A stretch of DNA of 7,563 bases from Campylobacteraceae bacterium (GCA_027055635.1 JALUMZ010000229.1:1-7563); one strand, 5' to 3'. Positions 1 to 6,960 are shown, counted from the first letter of the stretch. Translations and numbers: made by a program. Notes: generated from the sequence alone by a model not told the origin.

Positions 1-1
1 C

Positions 2-265
2 TCTTATATAGTTTTACCTATCATACTTCCAATAGCCCATACTATTGGGCTTGATCCTTTGTGGTTTGCTATTTTAATGGCGCTAAATCTACAAACATCA
101 TTTTTAACTCCACCGTTTGGTTTTTCACTCTTTTACCTAAAAGGCGTTGCTCCCCCTAGCATCCAAACAACAGATATATATAAAGGCGTTATACCATTTA
201 TAATCATACAAGTTCTAGTTTTACTTTCAGTTGTATTTTTTCCACATTTTTATGGGTTTAGATGA
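2..265 (+). CDS. TRAP transporter large permease subunit (DctM family), C-terminal fragment
   Basis: This is the 3' end of a gene that begins left of the window; 87 codons are visible before the TGA stop at 263-265. DctM subunits are the multi-pass inner-membrane component of TRAP transporters, which import organic anions using an ion gradient and a periplasmic binding protein. The visible part carries the highly conserved C-terminal stretch containing LQTSFLTPPFGFSLFYLKG and GVAPP, then a final hydrophobic helix (VIPFIIIQVLVLLSVVFF) and a short tail. The wording LQTSFLTPPFG resembles the larger 'mannitol/chloroaromatic-type' DctM subgroup. The substrate cannot be told from this fragment. The next gene, der, starts 46 nt later with no clear terminator between, so read-through is possible. 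Family call is firm; subgroup is inference. Confidence 0.85.
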   Translation, partial: SYIVLPIILPIAHTIGLDPLWFAILMALNLQTSFLTPPFGFSLFYLKGVAPPSIQTTDIYKGVIPFIIIQVLVLLSVVFFPHFYGFR

Positions 266-298
266 TATTAATAAGTAACAATTTTCTTTTAAAAATGC

Positions 299-305
299 AG
301 GAGAG
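299..305 (+). promoter_or_regulatory. Shine-Dalgarno sequence of der
   Basis: AGGAGAG lies 6 nt upstream of the ATG at 312. It is the strongest ribosome binding site in the window and fixes the der start. No convincing -10 box is seen in the 46-nt gap before der. Confidence 0.8.
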
Positions 306-311
306 TATTTA

Positions 312-1697
312 ATGAAAACAATAGCAATCATAGGTAAGCCAAATGTTGGCAAAAGTTCACTTTTTAACAGAATCGCAAAACAGAGAATTGCGATTACATC
401 AGATTTTAGCGGAACAACAAGAGATGTAAAAGCACATGTTGTAGAGATTTGCGAAAAACCATGTAAAATACTAGATACGGGTGGCTTGGATAACAAAGAC
501 GAACTATTTGATAATGTCAAAATCAAATCTCTTGAAGCAGGAGATAGAGCCGATATCATTCTTATGATGGTGGATGGAAAAATGCTCCCTAGTGATGAAG
601 ATAAGAAGATATTTTACACTCTACAAGCACAAAAAAAGCCTATTGCTTTAGTGATAAATAAGATAGATAACGACAAAGAGATGCAAAATGCCTGGGAATT
701 TAGTGAGTTTGGAGCTGAAAATATTTTTCCCATATCTGTTTCACATAACCGTGGTGTAACAAAACTTTTACAATGGATAGCCTCTTTTTTACCAGAAAAT
801 GAGAGTGAGTTAGTCATGGATGAAGATGATGATGATTTTGATATAAATGACTTTGCTCAAGAAGAGATAGAGTTGAAGGAAGACGAAGAGACAAACGAGA
901 TAAATGTAGCCATCATCGGCAGAGTAAATGTAGGAAAAAGCTCGCTTTTAAACTCGCTGGTTGGAGAAGAAAGAGCAGTTGTGAGCTCAATTGCCGGAAC
1001 AACGATAGACCCGGTAGATGAAAATATAACATATAAAGACAAATTAATAAACTTTGTTGACACGGCAGGAGTGAGAAGAAGAAGCAAGATTGAGGGCATA
1101 GAGAAGTATGCACTAATGCGTACAAACGCTATGCTTGAAAATGCAGATATCGCTCTTTTGGTGTTAGACTCTAGCGAACCCTTTAAAGAGCTGGATGAAA
1201 GAATAGCAAATCTAGCCGATAAAAACTCTCTAGGAGTTATCATAGTCCTAAACAAATGGGATAAGAGACTAGAGAGCTACAAAGAGAGTATAGACGAGAT
1301 AAGAGATAGATTTAAATTTCTAGCCTTTGCTCCAATCATCACAGTTTCTGCACTATCAAAACAGAGAGTTTATAAAATAAAAGATCTGATACTAAGTGTT
1401 TATGAAAACTATAAAAGAAGAATTCCAACTTCAAAACTAAATGAACTTATAAAAAAAGCAACCATTAGACATCAACTTCCCGCAGACAAAACAAAAAGGG
1501 TAAAGATATATTTTGCCACCCAATACGATACAAAGCCACCAAAAATTGCACTTGTGATGAACAGACCAAAAGCTTTACATTTTAGTTACAAAAGATATCT
1601 CTTAAACAAACTAAGAGAAGAGTTTGACTTAGAGGGAACTCCTGTACTTATATATCCACGGGCAAAAGGCGAAAAAGATGAAAACTCACAAATCTAA
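312..1697 (+). CDS. der: Ribosome biogenesis GTPase Der (EngA)
   Basis: Der is an essential double-GTPase that binds the 50S subunit and is needed for its late assembly. The 461-residue length is normal for the family. The first G domain has G1 GKPNVGKSS (residues 8-16), GTT (34-36), DTGG (55-58), NKID (116-119) and an SVS-type G5 near 142-144. The second G domain has GRVNVGKSS (203-211), GTT (229-231), DTAG (250-253), NKWD (314-317) and SAL (346-348). The KH-like RNA-binding domain occupies roughly 365-450. The two G domains are joined by a very acidic linker (162-196, 19 of 35 residues Asp or Glu). In the second domain GTT is followed by Ile-Asp-Pro rather than the common Arg-Asp. The start is set by AGGAGAG at 299-305. 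The 3' end overlaps aroK by 20 nt. Confidence 0.97.
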   Translation: MKTIAIIGKPNVGKSSLFNRIAKQRIAITSDFSGTTRDVKAHVVEICEKPCKILDTGGLDNKDELFDNVKIKSLEAGDRADIILMMVDGKMLPSDEDKKIFYTLQAQKKPIALVINKIDNDKEMQNAWEFSEFGAENIFPISVSHNRGVTKLLQWIASFLPENESELVMDEDDDDFDINDFAQEEIELKEDEETNEINVAIIGRVNVGKSSLLNSLVGEERAVVSSIAGTTIDPVDENITYKDKLINFVDTAGVRRRSKIEGIEKYALMRTNAMLENADIALLVLDSSEPFKELDERIANLADKNSLGVIIVLNKWDKRLESYKESIDEIRDRFKFLAFAPIITVSALSKQRVYKIKDLILSVYENYKRRIPTSKLNELIKKATIRHQLPADKTKRVKIYFATQYDTKPPKIALVMNRPKALHFSYKRYLLNKLREEFDLEGTPVLIYPRAKGEKDENSQI

Positions 1698-2196
1698 AAA
1701 TATAGTTCTTATTGGCTTTATGGGTGTAGGAAAAGGTACAATTGCTAGAGAATTAAGTGCGCAAAGCGGTATGTTTGCAGTAGATACAGATGACTTGATC
1801 GAAAGCCTAGAAAACATGAGGATAAAAAAGATATTCCGAGAAAATGGAGAGGATTATTTCAGAAATTTAGAAAAAACATCTGCCAAATGGCTAGAAAATA
1901 GTGTCAAAAACACTATCATATCTACAGGCGGGGGATTTTATAAAGTAGAAAATATAAAAAAGATAGGCACTATCATCTATCTTGAATCTTCGTTTGATGC
2001 TATATTTGAGAGGATACTACATCACCCAAATGCAAAAAGAAAATTGGCAAAAAGACCTCTTTTAAAAGATCTAAAAAAGGCTCAAATACTCTTCGAGGAG
2101 AGAACAAAAGAGTATGAAAATTGTGCAGACATAATCATAAATGTAGAAAATAAAGAACCAAAAAAGATAGCAAAAGAGATATTATTACTTCTCTAG
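1678..2196 (+). CDS. aroK: Shikimate kinase
   Basis: The 172-residue cytosolic enzyme phosphorylates shikimate to shikimate 3-phosphate with ATP, the fifth step of chorismate synthesis. Visible motifs are the P-loop GFMGVGKGT (13-21), DTDD (36-39, shikimate and Mg contacts), FRNLE with R62, STGGG (82-86), lid RPLL starting at R126, and the adenine-side ERTKEY around R142. These match the shikimate-binding Asp, Arg, Gly-Gly and Arg positions known in the family. The residue after the P-loop Lys is Gly instead of the usual Ser/Thr, with Thr one place later, as in adenylate kinases. The ATG at 1678 lies inside the end of der in another frame, with a modest AAAAGG-type ribosome site at about 1664-1669, which suggests translational coupling. 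The TAG stop at 2194-2196 directly precedes a repeat-rich spacer. Confidence 0.96.
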   Translation: MKTHKSKNIVLIGFMGVGKGTIARELSAQSGMFAVDTDDLIESLENMRIKKIFRENGEDYFRNLEKTSAKWLENSVKNTIISTGGGFYKVENIKKIGTIIYLESSFDAIFERILHHPNAKRKLAKRPLLKDLKKAQILFEERTKEYENCADIIINVENKEPKKIAKEILLLL

Positions 2197-2201
2197 CTAG
2201 C

Positions 2202-2318
2202 TAACTTTACGCACTTTTTTCTCAAAAAGTTCTACTTTTTGTAGCTTTAGAGGGTTGTAGGGACTTTAGTCCCTGCCGTTATAACGAGCTTTGCTCATTA
2301 TAACGCGTAAGGTAACTT
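2202..2318. repeat. Palindrome-rich intergenic element, MITE-like, bounded by TAACTT direct repeats
   Basis: This covers most of the 169-nt gap between aroK and trpS. The direct repeat TAACTT stands at 2202-2207 and 2313-2318. Just inside are imperfect inverted ends, CTTTACGC (2205-2212) against GCGTAAGG (2305-2312), matching at 7 of 8 positions and overlapping the left direct repeat. Between them lie three hairpins: CAAAAAGT/ACTTTTTG (2223-2230 with 2234-2241), AGGGACT/AGTCCCT (2259-2265 with 2268-2274), and a 13-position stem with one C/A mismatch (2277-2289 with 2293-2305, loop TTT). Bases 2251-2310 are about 45% GC, above the surrounding coding sequence by eye. No open reading frame is apparent. 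It could be a small non-autonomous transposable element, a dispersed intergenic repeat, or a structured termination region; the structure is seen, the mobile origin is inference. Confidence 0.5.
2277..2305 (+). terminator. Strong hairpin downstream of aroK, possible terminator-like structure
   Basis: The stem pairs 2277-2289 with 2293-2305 across a TTT loop, 12 of 13 positions paired and a single C/A mismatch. It is the longest stem in the aroK-trpS gap. No T-run follows it, so it is not a canonical intrinsic terminator, although it would impede or stabilise an RNA 3' end from der-aroK. Confidence 0.35.
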
Positions 2319-2332
2319 AAATATGTTTTAGA

Positions 2333-2338
2333 TATAAT
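2333..2338 (+). promoter_or_regulatory. Candidate -10 box (TATAAT) for trpS-serS-pflB
   Basis: A perfect TATAAT lies 28 nt before the trpS ATG, within an AT-rich run. A start about 7 nt downstream would give a leader near 20 nt long that contains the ribosome site AGGGA (2353-2357). No matching -35 box is obvious, which is usual for housekeeping promoters in Campylobacterota. The position downstream of the palindromic element fits a separate transcription unit for trpS onwards. Confidence 0.45.
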
Positions 2339-2352
2339 CTCTAAAAAATATT

Positions 2353-2357
2353 AGGGA
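2353..2357 (+). promoter_or_regulatory. Shine-Dalgarno sequence of trpS
   Basis: AGGGA is 8 nt upstream of the ATG at 2366 and supports that start, which also aligns with the normal family N-terminus a few residues before the first substrate-binding motif. Confidence 0.65.
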
Positions 2358-2365
2358 TATAATAT

Positions 2366-3328
2366 ATGAGAGTTTTAACAGGACTTCAGCCCTCAGGCGC
2401 CTTGCATATTGGAAATTACTTTGGCTCTATCAGGCAGATGAAAGAGCTACAAGAAGAGAGTGATCTTTTCATCTTTATTGCAAATTATCATGCCTTAACA
2501 TCTTTAAAGGATGGTAAAGCACTAAAAGAGAACACACTTGATGCTGCGATAAATTTCTTGTCCCTTGGAATTGATCCAAATAAAAGTACTTTTTGGCTTC
2601 AATCTGATGTAAAAGAGGTTTTAGAGCTTTATTGGATACTCTCCTCTTTTACGCCAATGGGCTTATTGGAGAGAGCTCATAGCTACAAAGACAAAGTAGC
2701 AAAGGGCATAACGGCAAATCATGCCCTCTTCTCTTATCCTGTGTTGATGGCTGCTGATATTTTATTGTATGATTCTCAAATTGTTCCTGTTGGAAAAGAT
2801 CAGATTCAACATGTAGAGATAACCCGTGATATTGCTATAAAATTCAACAATGAATTTGGCGATGTATTGACTATACCAGAGTTTAAGATAGACGAAGTTG
2901 TTGCAACAGTTCCGGGAATTGACGGAGCAAAGATGAGTAAGAGTTATGGAAATACTATAGATATATTTTGCACTCAAAAAGAGCTAAAGAAGAGAGCAGG
3001 AAAAATCATAACAGACTCCACCGCACTAGAAGATCCAAAAGACTATGAGAGTTGCAATGTTTTTGCTCTAGCTAAACTCTTTTTGGACAAAAACGGTACA
3101 AGAGAGCTTCAAGAGAGATACAAAAGAGGTGGCGAGGGTTACGGGCACTTTAAACTATATCTAAAAGAGTTGATTTGGGATTATTTTGAACCAGCTCGTT
3201 CCAAAAGAGAGTACTATCTAAACCATAAAGATGAAGTAAGAGATATACTAAAAGAGGGTGCTAATAAAGCTAGAGATATCGCTGTCAAGAAGATAGAGAT
3301 CATAAAAGAGAAAGTTGGGATACTATAG
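2366..3328 (+). CDS. trpS: Tryptophan--tRNA ligase (TrpRS)
   Basis: A class I aminoacyl-tRNA synthetase that charges tRNA(Trp) with tryptophan using ATP. At 320 residues it is a normal compact bacterial TrpRS. The N-terminus has the family signature GLQPSGALHIGNYFG, with the HIGH-type motif HIGN at 14-17. The MAADILLYD segment (128-136) supplies the conserved Asp (131) that reads the tryptophan indole, and PVGKDQ follows at 141-146. The KMSKS loop is exact at 189-193, preceded by DGA. The C-terminal helical part (about 200-320) is the anticodon-binding region. It begins a new run of genes after the repeat-rich gap and is followed 2 nt after its stop by serS, so the two synthetases are almost certainly co-transcribed. 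Confidence 0.97.
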   Translation: MRVLTGLQPSGALHIGNYFGSIRQMKELQEESDLFIFIANYHALTSLKDGKALKENTLDAAINFLSLGIDPNKSTFWLQSDVKEVLELYWILSSFTPMGLLERAHSYKDKVAKGITANHALFSYPVLMAADILLYDSQIVPVGKDQIQHVEITRDIAIKFNNEFGDVLTIPEFKIDEVVATVPGIDGAKMSKSYGNTIDIFCTQKELKKRAGKIITDSTALEDPKDYESCNVFALAKLFLDKNGTRELQERYKRGGEGYGHFKLYLKELIWDYFEPARSKREYYLNHKDEVRDILKEGANKARDIAVKKIEIIKEKVGIL

Positions 3329-3330
3329 TA

Positions 3331-4569
3331 ATGTTGGATATAAAACTAATACAAAATGATTTTGAAAATGTATGTCAAAAACTAAGAAAGAAAAATGTCA
3401 GTGAAGAGATCATAGAAAACTTACGAGAGATTTCTCTAAAACTAAAAAGCAAAAGAGCAGAGCTAGAACCTCTCCAAGCCGAACAAAATGCAAGCAGTAA
3501 GCTTTTTGGGATTTGGGCAAAAGAGGGAAAAGATATAGCAGAGTTAAAGACAAAACTGAGTCTAAACAAAGAAAAGATTGCAACTCTTAGCAAGGATGTT
3601 AAAGACTTGGAGAGTAGGCTCTCAAATCTAGCCCTTAGTGTGCCAAATCTACCTGACGATATAGTTCCTGAGGGTAAAAATGAAGATGACAATGTAGAGA
3701 TAAAAAAAGTGCTATCTCCACCTAGTTTTGACTTCAAGCCTAAAGAGCATTGGGAGATAAGTGATGGTTGGATAGACTTTCAAAGAGGTGTAAAACTCTC
3801 TAAAAGCAGATTTTCCGTCCTTGTAAAAGAGGGAGCGAAACTAGAGAGAGCCTTGATAAACTATATGTTAGATTTCAATGCAAAAAGAGGCTTTAAAGAG
3901 GTAGCAGTTCCATACATAGTAAATCGTGAAACACTAACAGGAACCGGACAACTTCCAAAATTTGAAGATGACCTTTTTAAAATTGAAGGCGAAGAACTCT
4001 TCTTAATACCCACAGCTGAAGTTCCAGTTACAAATCTTTTTAGAGACGAGATTATACCAAGTGAAGAGCTGCCTATAAAAATGACCTCATATACGGCATG
4101 CTTTAGAAAAGAGGCAGGAAGTGCAGGAAGAGATACAAGAGGAATGATACGACAACACCAATTTGACAAAGTGGAGTTGGTATGCATCACAAAACCTGAC
4201 GAGAGTGATAAAATTTTTGATGAGATGGTAGAGTGTGCTAGTGATCTTCTAACATCGCTCGGACTTGCTCACAGACACTTGATGCTTTGTGGCGGAGACT
4301 TGGGGTTTGGGGCAACAAAAACTATAGATTTGGAAGTTTGGTTTCCGGGGCAAGACAGATACAGAGAGATAAGCTCTATCTCAAATACTAGAGATTTTCA
4401 AGCCCGACGAGCAAAAATAAGATATAAAGATGGCAAAAAAAATAGACTCGTTCATACGCTTAATGGCTCTTCATTGGCGGTTGGTAGAACACTTATAGCG
4501 ATCATGGAGAACTATCAAAAAGAGGATGGAAGTATAGAGATTCCAAAAGTTTTACAAAGTTACATGTAG
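3331..4569 (+). CDS. serS: Serine--tRNA ligase (SerRS)
   Basis: A class II synthetase that charges tRNA(Ser) and tRNA(Sec) with serine. The 412-residue protein has the expected N-terminal antiparallel coiled-coil arm (about 1-105, rich in Lys, Glu and Leu) that grips the tRNA long variable arm. The catalytic domain follows: motif 1 around 170-195, the TAE triplet at 228-230, motif 2 from FRKEAGSAGRDTRG (258-271) to the QHQFDKVE segment (275-282), the GGDLGFGA stretch (321-328), the SNTRDFQARR segment (351-360), and motif 3 LNGSSLAVGRTL (377-388). All key motifs are intact. The start at 3331 is 2 nt after the trpS stop, with GGGA at 3317-3320 inside the end of trpS as a weak ribosome site, pointing to coupled translation. 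Confidence 0.97.
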   Translation: MLDIKLIQNDFENVCQKLRKKNVSEEIIENLREISLKLKSKRAELEPLQAEQNASSKLFGIWAKEGKDIAELKTKLSLNKEKIATLSKDVKDLESRLSNLALSVPNLPDDIVPEGKNEDDNVEIKKVLSPPSFDFKPKEHWEISDGWIDFQRGVKLSKSRFSVLVKEGAKLERALINYMLDFNAKRGFKEVAVPYIVNRETLTGTGQLPKFEDDLFKIEGEELFLIPTAEVPVTNLFRDEIIPSEELPIKMTSYTACFRKEAGSAGRDTRGMIRQHQFDKVELVCITKPDESDKIFDEMVECASDLLTSLGLAHRHLMLCGGDLGFGATKTIDLEVWFPGQDRYREISSISNTRDFQARRAKIRYKDGKKNRLVHTLNGSSLAVGRTLIAIMENYQKEDGSIEIPKVLQSYM

Positions 4570-4585
4570 AGTATAAAGGCAAGTA

Positions 4586-6922
4586 ATGGCGGATGAAGAA
4601 GTAGTAATATTAGAAGCAGAAGACGAAGTATCTCCACTTGTATCGACAAAAGAGGATGAAGCTTCTGCTAAAGATACTCAAAAATCTCCCCTAGAGGATA
4701 AAAAAAAGAAAACTCTTATCATCGTTGCCATAGTAATTTCTGCCTTGATCTTGCTTCTAATTATCATAGTGATAGTTCTAGCACTCAAAGATAAAAATTC
4801 TGCCAAAGTCAAAAATATAGACACTCAAAAAATAGTCAAAAACCTAACAAAAAAAGAGAGGTTCCAACAATTTTCACCCTCAAAGGTAGAAAATATGATA
4901 AAAAAAGCCAATCTTTTATATGAAACCGGGGACAAACAAAAAGCACTCAGGATATATGAAAAAATTGCAACATTCAATGAAGCACTCTCTTTTTACAACA
5001 TTGGTGTAGCAAAGATGAAAGAAAAAAATTATCAAGACGCTCTTGGGGCATTTAAAAAGGCTATCAAAAACCGGGAACAAAAAAGTAAAAGTGCAATAAA
5101 TGCTGCTGTTTGTGCTTTGCACTTGGGAAAAGCTAAGCTTTTCTCCTACTACATTGACCTAGCCTACGCATATCTTCCTGATGAGATAAATTCTCCTTTA
5201 TATTCATACGAAATGAGCCTTGTGAACTATTACAGAGACTTTTATTATGAAGCGCTATCTTCTCTTAAACATCCAAACAGTAAATTTTACAAAGATAAGC
5301 AAAGATACATATCTTCAAAGATTTTAGCCTACCTAGGATACAGTAAAGAAGCAATCGATATGCTTCTTAAAATAAACTCAAATATAACAAATTTTCCTCT
5401 AGGTCTGCTCTATGCTAGAATAGGAGAGTACAAGATAGCAAAGCAACACTTAAGAAAATCATTAAACTACACAGATGAACCGATAAAACTAAAGATGGCT
5501 TTGGCTTTGGTGGAAAACAAGCTAGGAAATTTAAAAAACAGTGCAGTACTACTAAAAGATTTTCAAAAACTAAACAAAAAAGATAAAAAACAGATATATC
5601 CAATCAAGACAATACTCAAAGAGTCTCTTTTTGATATAAACATTGCGCAAAAAGAGTTTACAAAAGAGCTTTTTTACAATGAAGAAAATATATACTCTAT
5701 ACTGTTTTACTTCTCTCCCTATAAGGTATTTAATGCAAGTCAAACCGTAGAATACATAAGAAAGGGTGGATTAAATCTGTTTTTAGACAGGCTAGCTCCA
5801 GCTCTGTCTTACCTAAAGACAAGTTCTACCATCTCCAAGGTAAACTACTCCATAGGAAAAGGTATAAAAAAGGCACTCTCAAACCATACGCTTCAAGCAA
5901 ATAAGATCTTTAAATCTCTCTTGCCTTCATATCCTCAACACTCTATTTTACACTATGATCTAGCTTTAACATATGCACAAATGGGAAATTATGCCCTTGC
6001 TTACAAACATTTTGCAAACAGTTACCATCTAGACAATACAAACTATCTAGCAGGGGTTTATGCTGTATTTACAGGTAAGTTGATTCATAAAAATATAGCA
6101 AAATTAAGTGATGATATAAAAGCAAGTATAAATTTTGATAAAAAACTAAAAGATGTCAATCTATACATGTCTCTTCTAAATTTAAGTGAAAACAATCAAT
6201 TCTCACTATCAAGATGGATAGAAACCGATAAAAACAAAGATCCTTTAAATTTGGTTTTTGATATTATCATTTCACAGAAAATATCAAATCAAAAGTTTTA
6301 TAGAGCTAAAACTCAAGAGTTAAAGACACTCTTGCCAAATGACTTGTTAAGCAACATCATCTATTTTGATATGAAAAATTCCCAAAAAAATATAAAAGAT
6401 TATGCAAAAGCATTTCAAATAGATTTTAAAAACAGCTCTTTAGATATGAGCAGCTTCTACTATGGTCCACGAATTGCTAGAAATCAGTATGTTAAACTGC
6501 TTCAAATCTCAGGTATGCTTTTTCATAAAAGAGATGAAATAAAAAAAGCTTTACCCCTAGAGAGAGATGATTCGCAGGCACTTACAAATACGCTAGCTTA
6601 TCTTGATATATTTACCCATAATTTTGAAGAGTCTTATGTGTTGTATAATAAACTCATAGATGAGTATAAACAAAAAGACAGTAGAACAATTTTTCTAGCA
6701 GCAGTTGCATCTATAGGTGCAAATCACACCCAAAATGCCATAGCTTTACTAGAATTATCTAAACTGATAGACCCTAAAAATATGGAAAGCAGATATGCAC
6801 TAGGTTTGTTATATCAGGAAGTCAAAAACCTAAAAGGAGCATCTATACAGTATGCAAAGATAGGTGATACAGGCTTTAAGTCCAAATTTTTTAGTTTTAA
6901 AATAGATAAGTACTTGTATTAG
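4586..6922 (+). CDS. pflB: Membrane-anchored TPR protein, probable flagellar motor disk protein PflB
   Basis: The 778-residue protein has a strongly acidic cytoplasmic tail (13 Asp/Glu in the first 40 residues), a KKKK stop (39-42), one transmembrane helix (about 43-67), and a long helical region exported to the periplasm by the positive-inside rule. TPR-like helix pairs are clear at about 101-168, around 270-325, at 452-485 (HYDLALTYAQMGNYALAYKHF) and at 665-760; other parts are degenerate repeats. No enzymatic motif is seen. In Campylobacter jejuni the gene after serS in the same der-aroK-trpS-serS order is Cj0390, PflB, a TPR protein of similar size whose ring forms the medial disk of the flagellar motor and helps place the stators. 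Synteny, size and topology support that role here. AAGG at 4576-4579 sets the start, 16 nt after serS. TPR membrane protein is near certain; PflB is inference. Confidence 0.8.
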   Translation: MADEEVVILEAEDEVSPLVSTKEDEASAKDTQKSPLEDKKKKTLIIVAIVISALILLLIIIVIVLALKDKNSAKVKNIDTQKIVKNLTKKERFQQFSPSKVENMIKKANLLYETGDKQKALRIYEKIATFNEALSFYNIGVAKMKEKNYQDALGAFKKAIKNREQKSKSAINAAVCALHLGKAKLFSYYIDLAYAYLPDEINSPLYSYEMSLVNYYRDFYYEALSSLKHPNSKFYKDKQRYISSKILAYLGYSKEAIDMLLKINSNITNFPLGLLYARIGEYKIAKQHLRKSLNYTDEPIKLKMALALVENKLGNLKNSAVLLKDFQKLNKKDKKQIYPIKTILKESLFDINIAQKEFTKELFYNEENIYSILFYFSPYKVFNASQTVEYIRKGGLNLFLDRLAPALSYLKTSSTISKVNYSIGKGIKKALSNHTLQANKIFKSLLPSYPQHSILHYDLALTYAQMGNYALAYKHFANSYHLDNTNYLAGVYAVFTGKLIHKNIAKLSDDIKASINFDKKLKDVNLYMSLLNLSENNQFSLSRWIETDKNKDPLNLVFDIIISQKISNQKFYRAKTQELKTLLPNDLLSNIIYFDMKNSQKNIKDYAKAFQIDFKNSSLDMSSFYYGPRIARNQYVKLLQISGMLFHKRDEIKKALPLERDDSQALTNTLAYLDIFTHNFEESYVLYNKLIDEYKQKDSRTIFLAAVASIGANHTQNAIALLELSKLIDPKNMESRYALGLLYQEVKNLKGASIQYAKIGDTGFKSKFFSFKIDKYLY

Positions 6923-6928
6923 ATACTT

Positions 6929-6960
6929 ATGTAGAGGCAACATAAACAATGCCTCTACAT
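6929..6960. terminator. Hairpin between convergent pflB and leuA, probable bidirectional terminator
   Basis: A perfect 11-bp stem, ATGTAGAGGCA (6929-6939) with TGCCTCTACAT (6950-6960), encloses a 10-nt loop. It sits 6 nt after the TPR gene stop and 10 nt beyond the leuA stop on the other strand, the expected place for a shared terminator. The T-tract is poor on both strands (only TTTT at 6969-6972 on the + side), so efficiency is uncertain. Confidence 0.6.

Noticed and set aside
34..51. Inverted repeat AGCCCA/TGGGCT
   Set aside because: A 6-bp stem inside conserved DctM coding sequence, explained by the codons; no T-run or regulatory context.
227..559. 110-codon open frame on the - strand over the der start
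   Set aside because: It runs antisense to well-supported dctM-type and der coding sequence and has no recognisable domain; an antisense shadow.
825..836. (GAT)4 tract in der as a phase-variable repeat
   Set aside because: It is a trinucleotide repeat of only four units; length change would add or remove Asp but not switch the frame, and der is expected to be essential.
857..1255. 132-codon open frame on the - strand inside der
   Set aside because: Antisense to the second GTPase domain; Ser- and Leu-rich translation typical of the reverse complement of real coding DNA.
2202..2318. Element as a T-box or trp attenuator controlling trpS
   Set aside because: It lies upstream of the best promoter candidate, has no Trp-codon leader peptide, and shows no T-box-like sequence; T-boxes are also not expected in this phylum.
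3375..3737. 120-codon open frame on the - strand inside serS
   Set aside because: Antisense to the SerRS coiled-coil arm, whose Lys/Glu codons give Phe/Leu/Ser on the other strand; no own ribosome site or domain.
4586..6922. TPR protein as PflA rather than PflB
   Set aside because: PflA is of similar size and also has TPRs, but as I recall it lies next to nuoN in Campylobacter and Helicobacter and enters the periplasm by an N-terminal signal; the serS neighbour and the long acidic cytoplasmic tail before the membrane helix fit PflB better.
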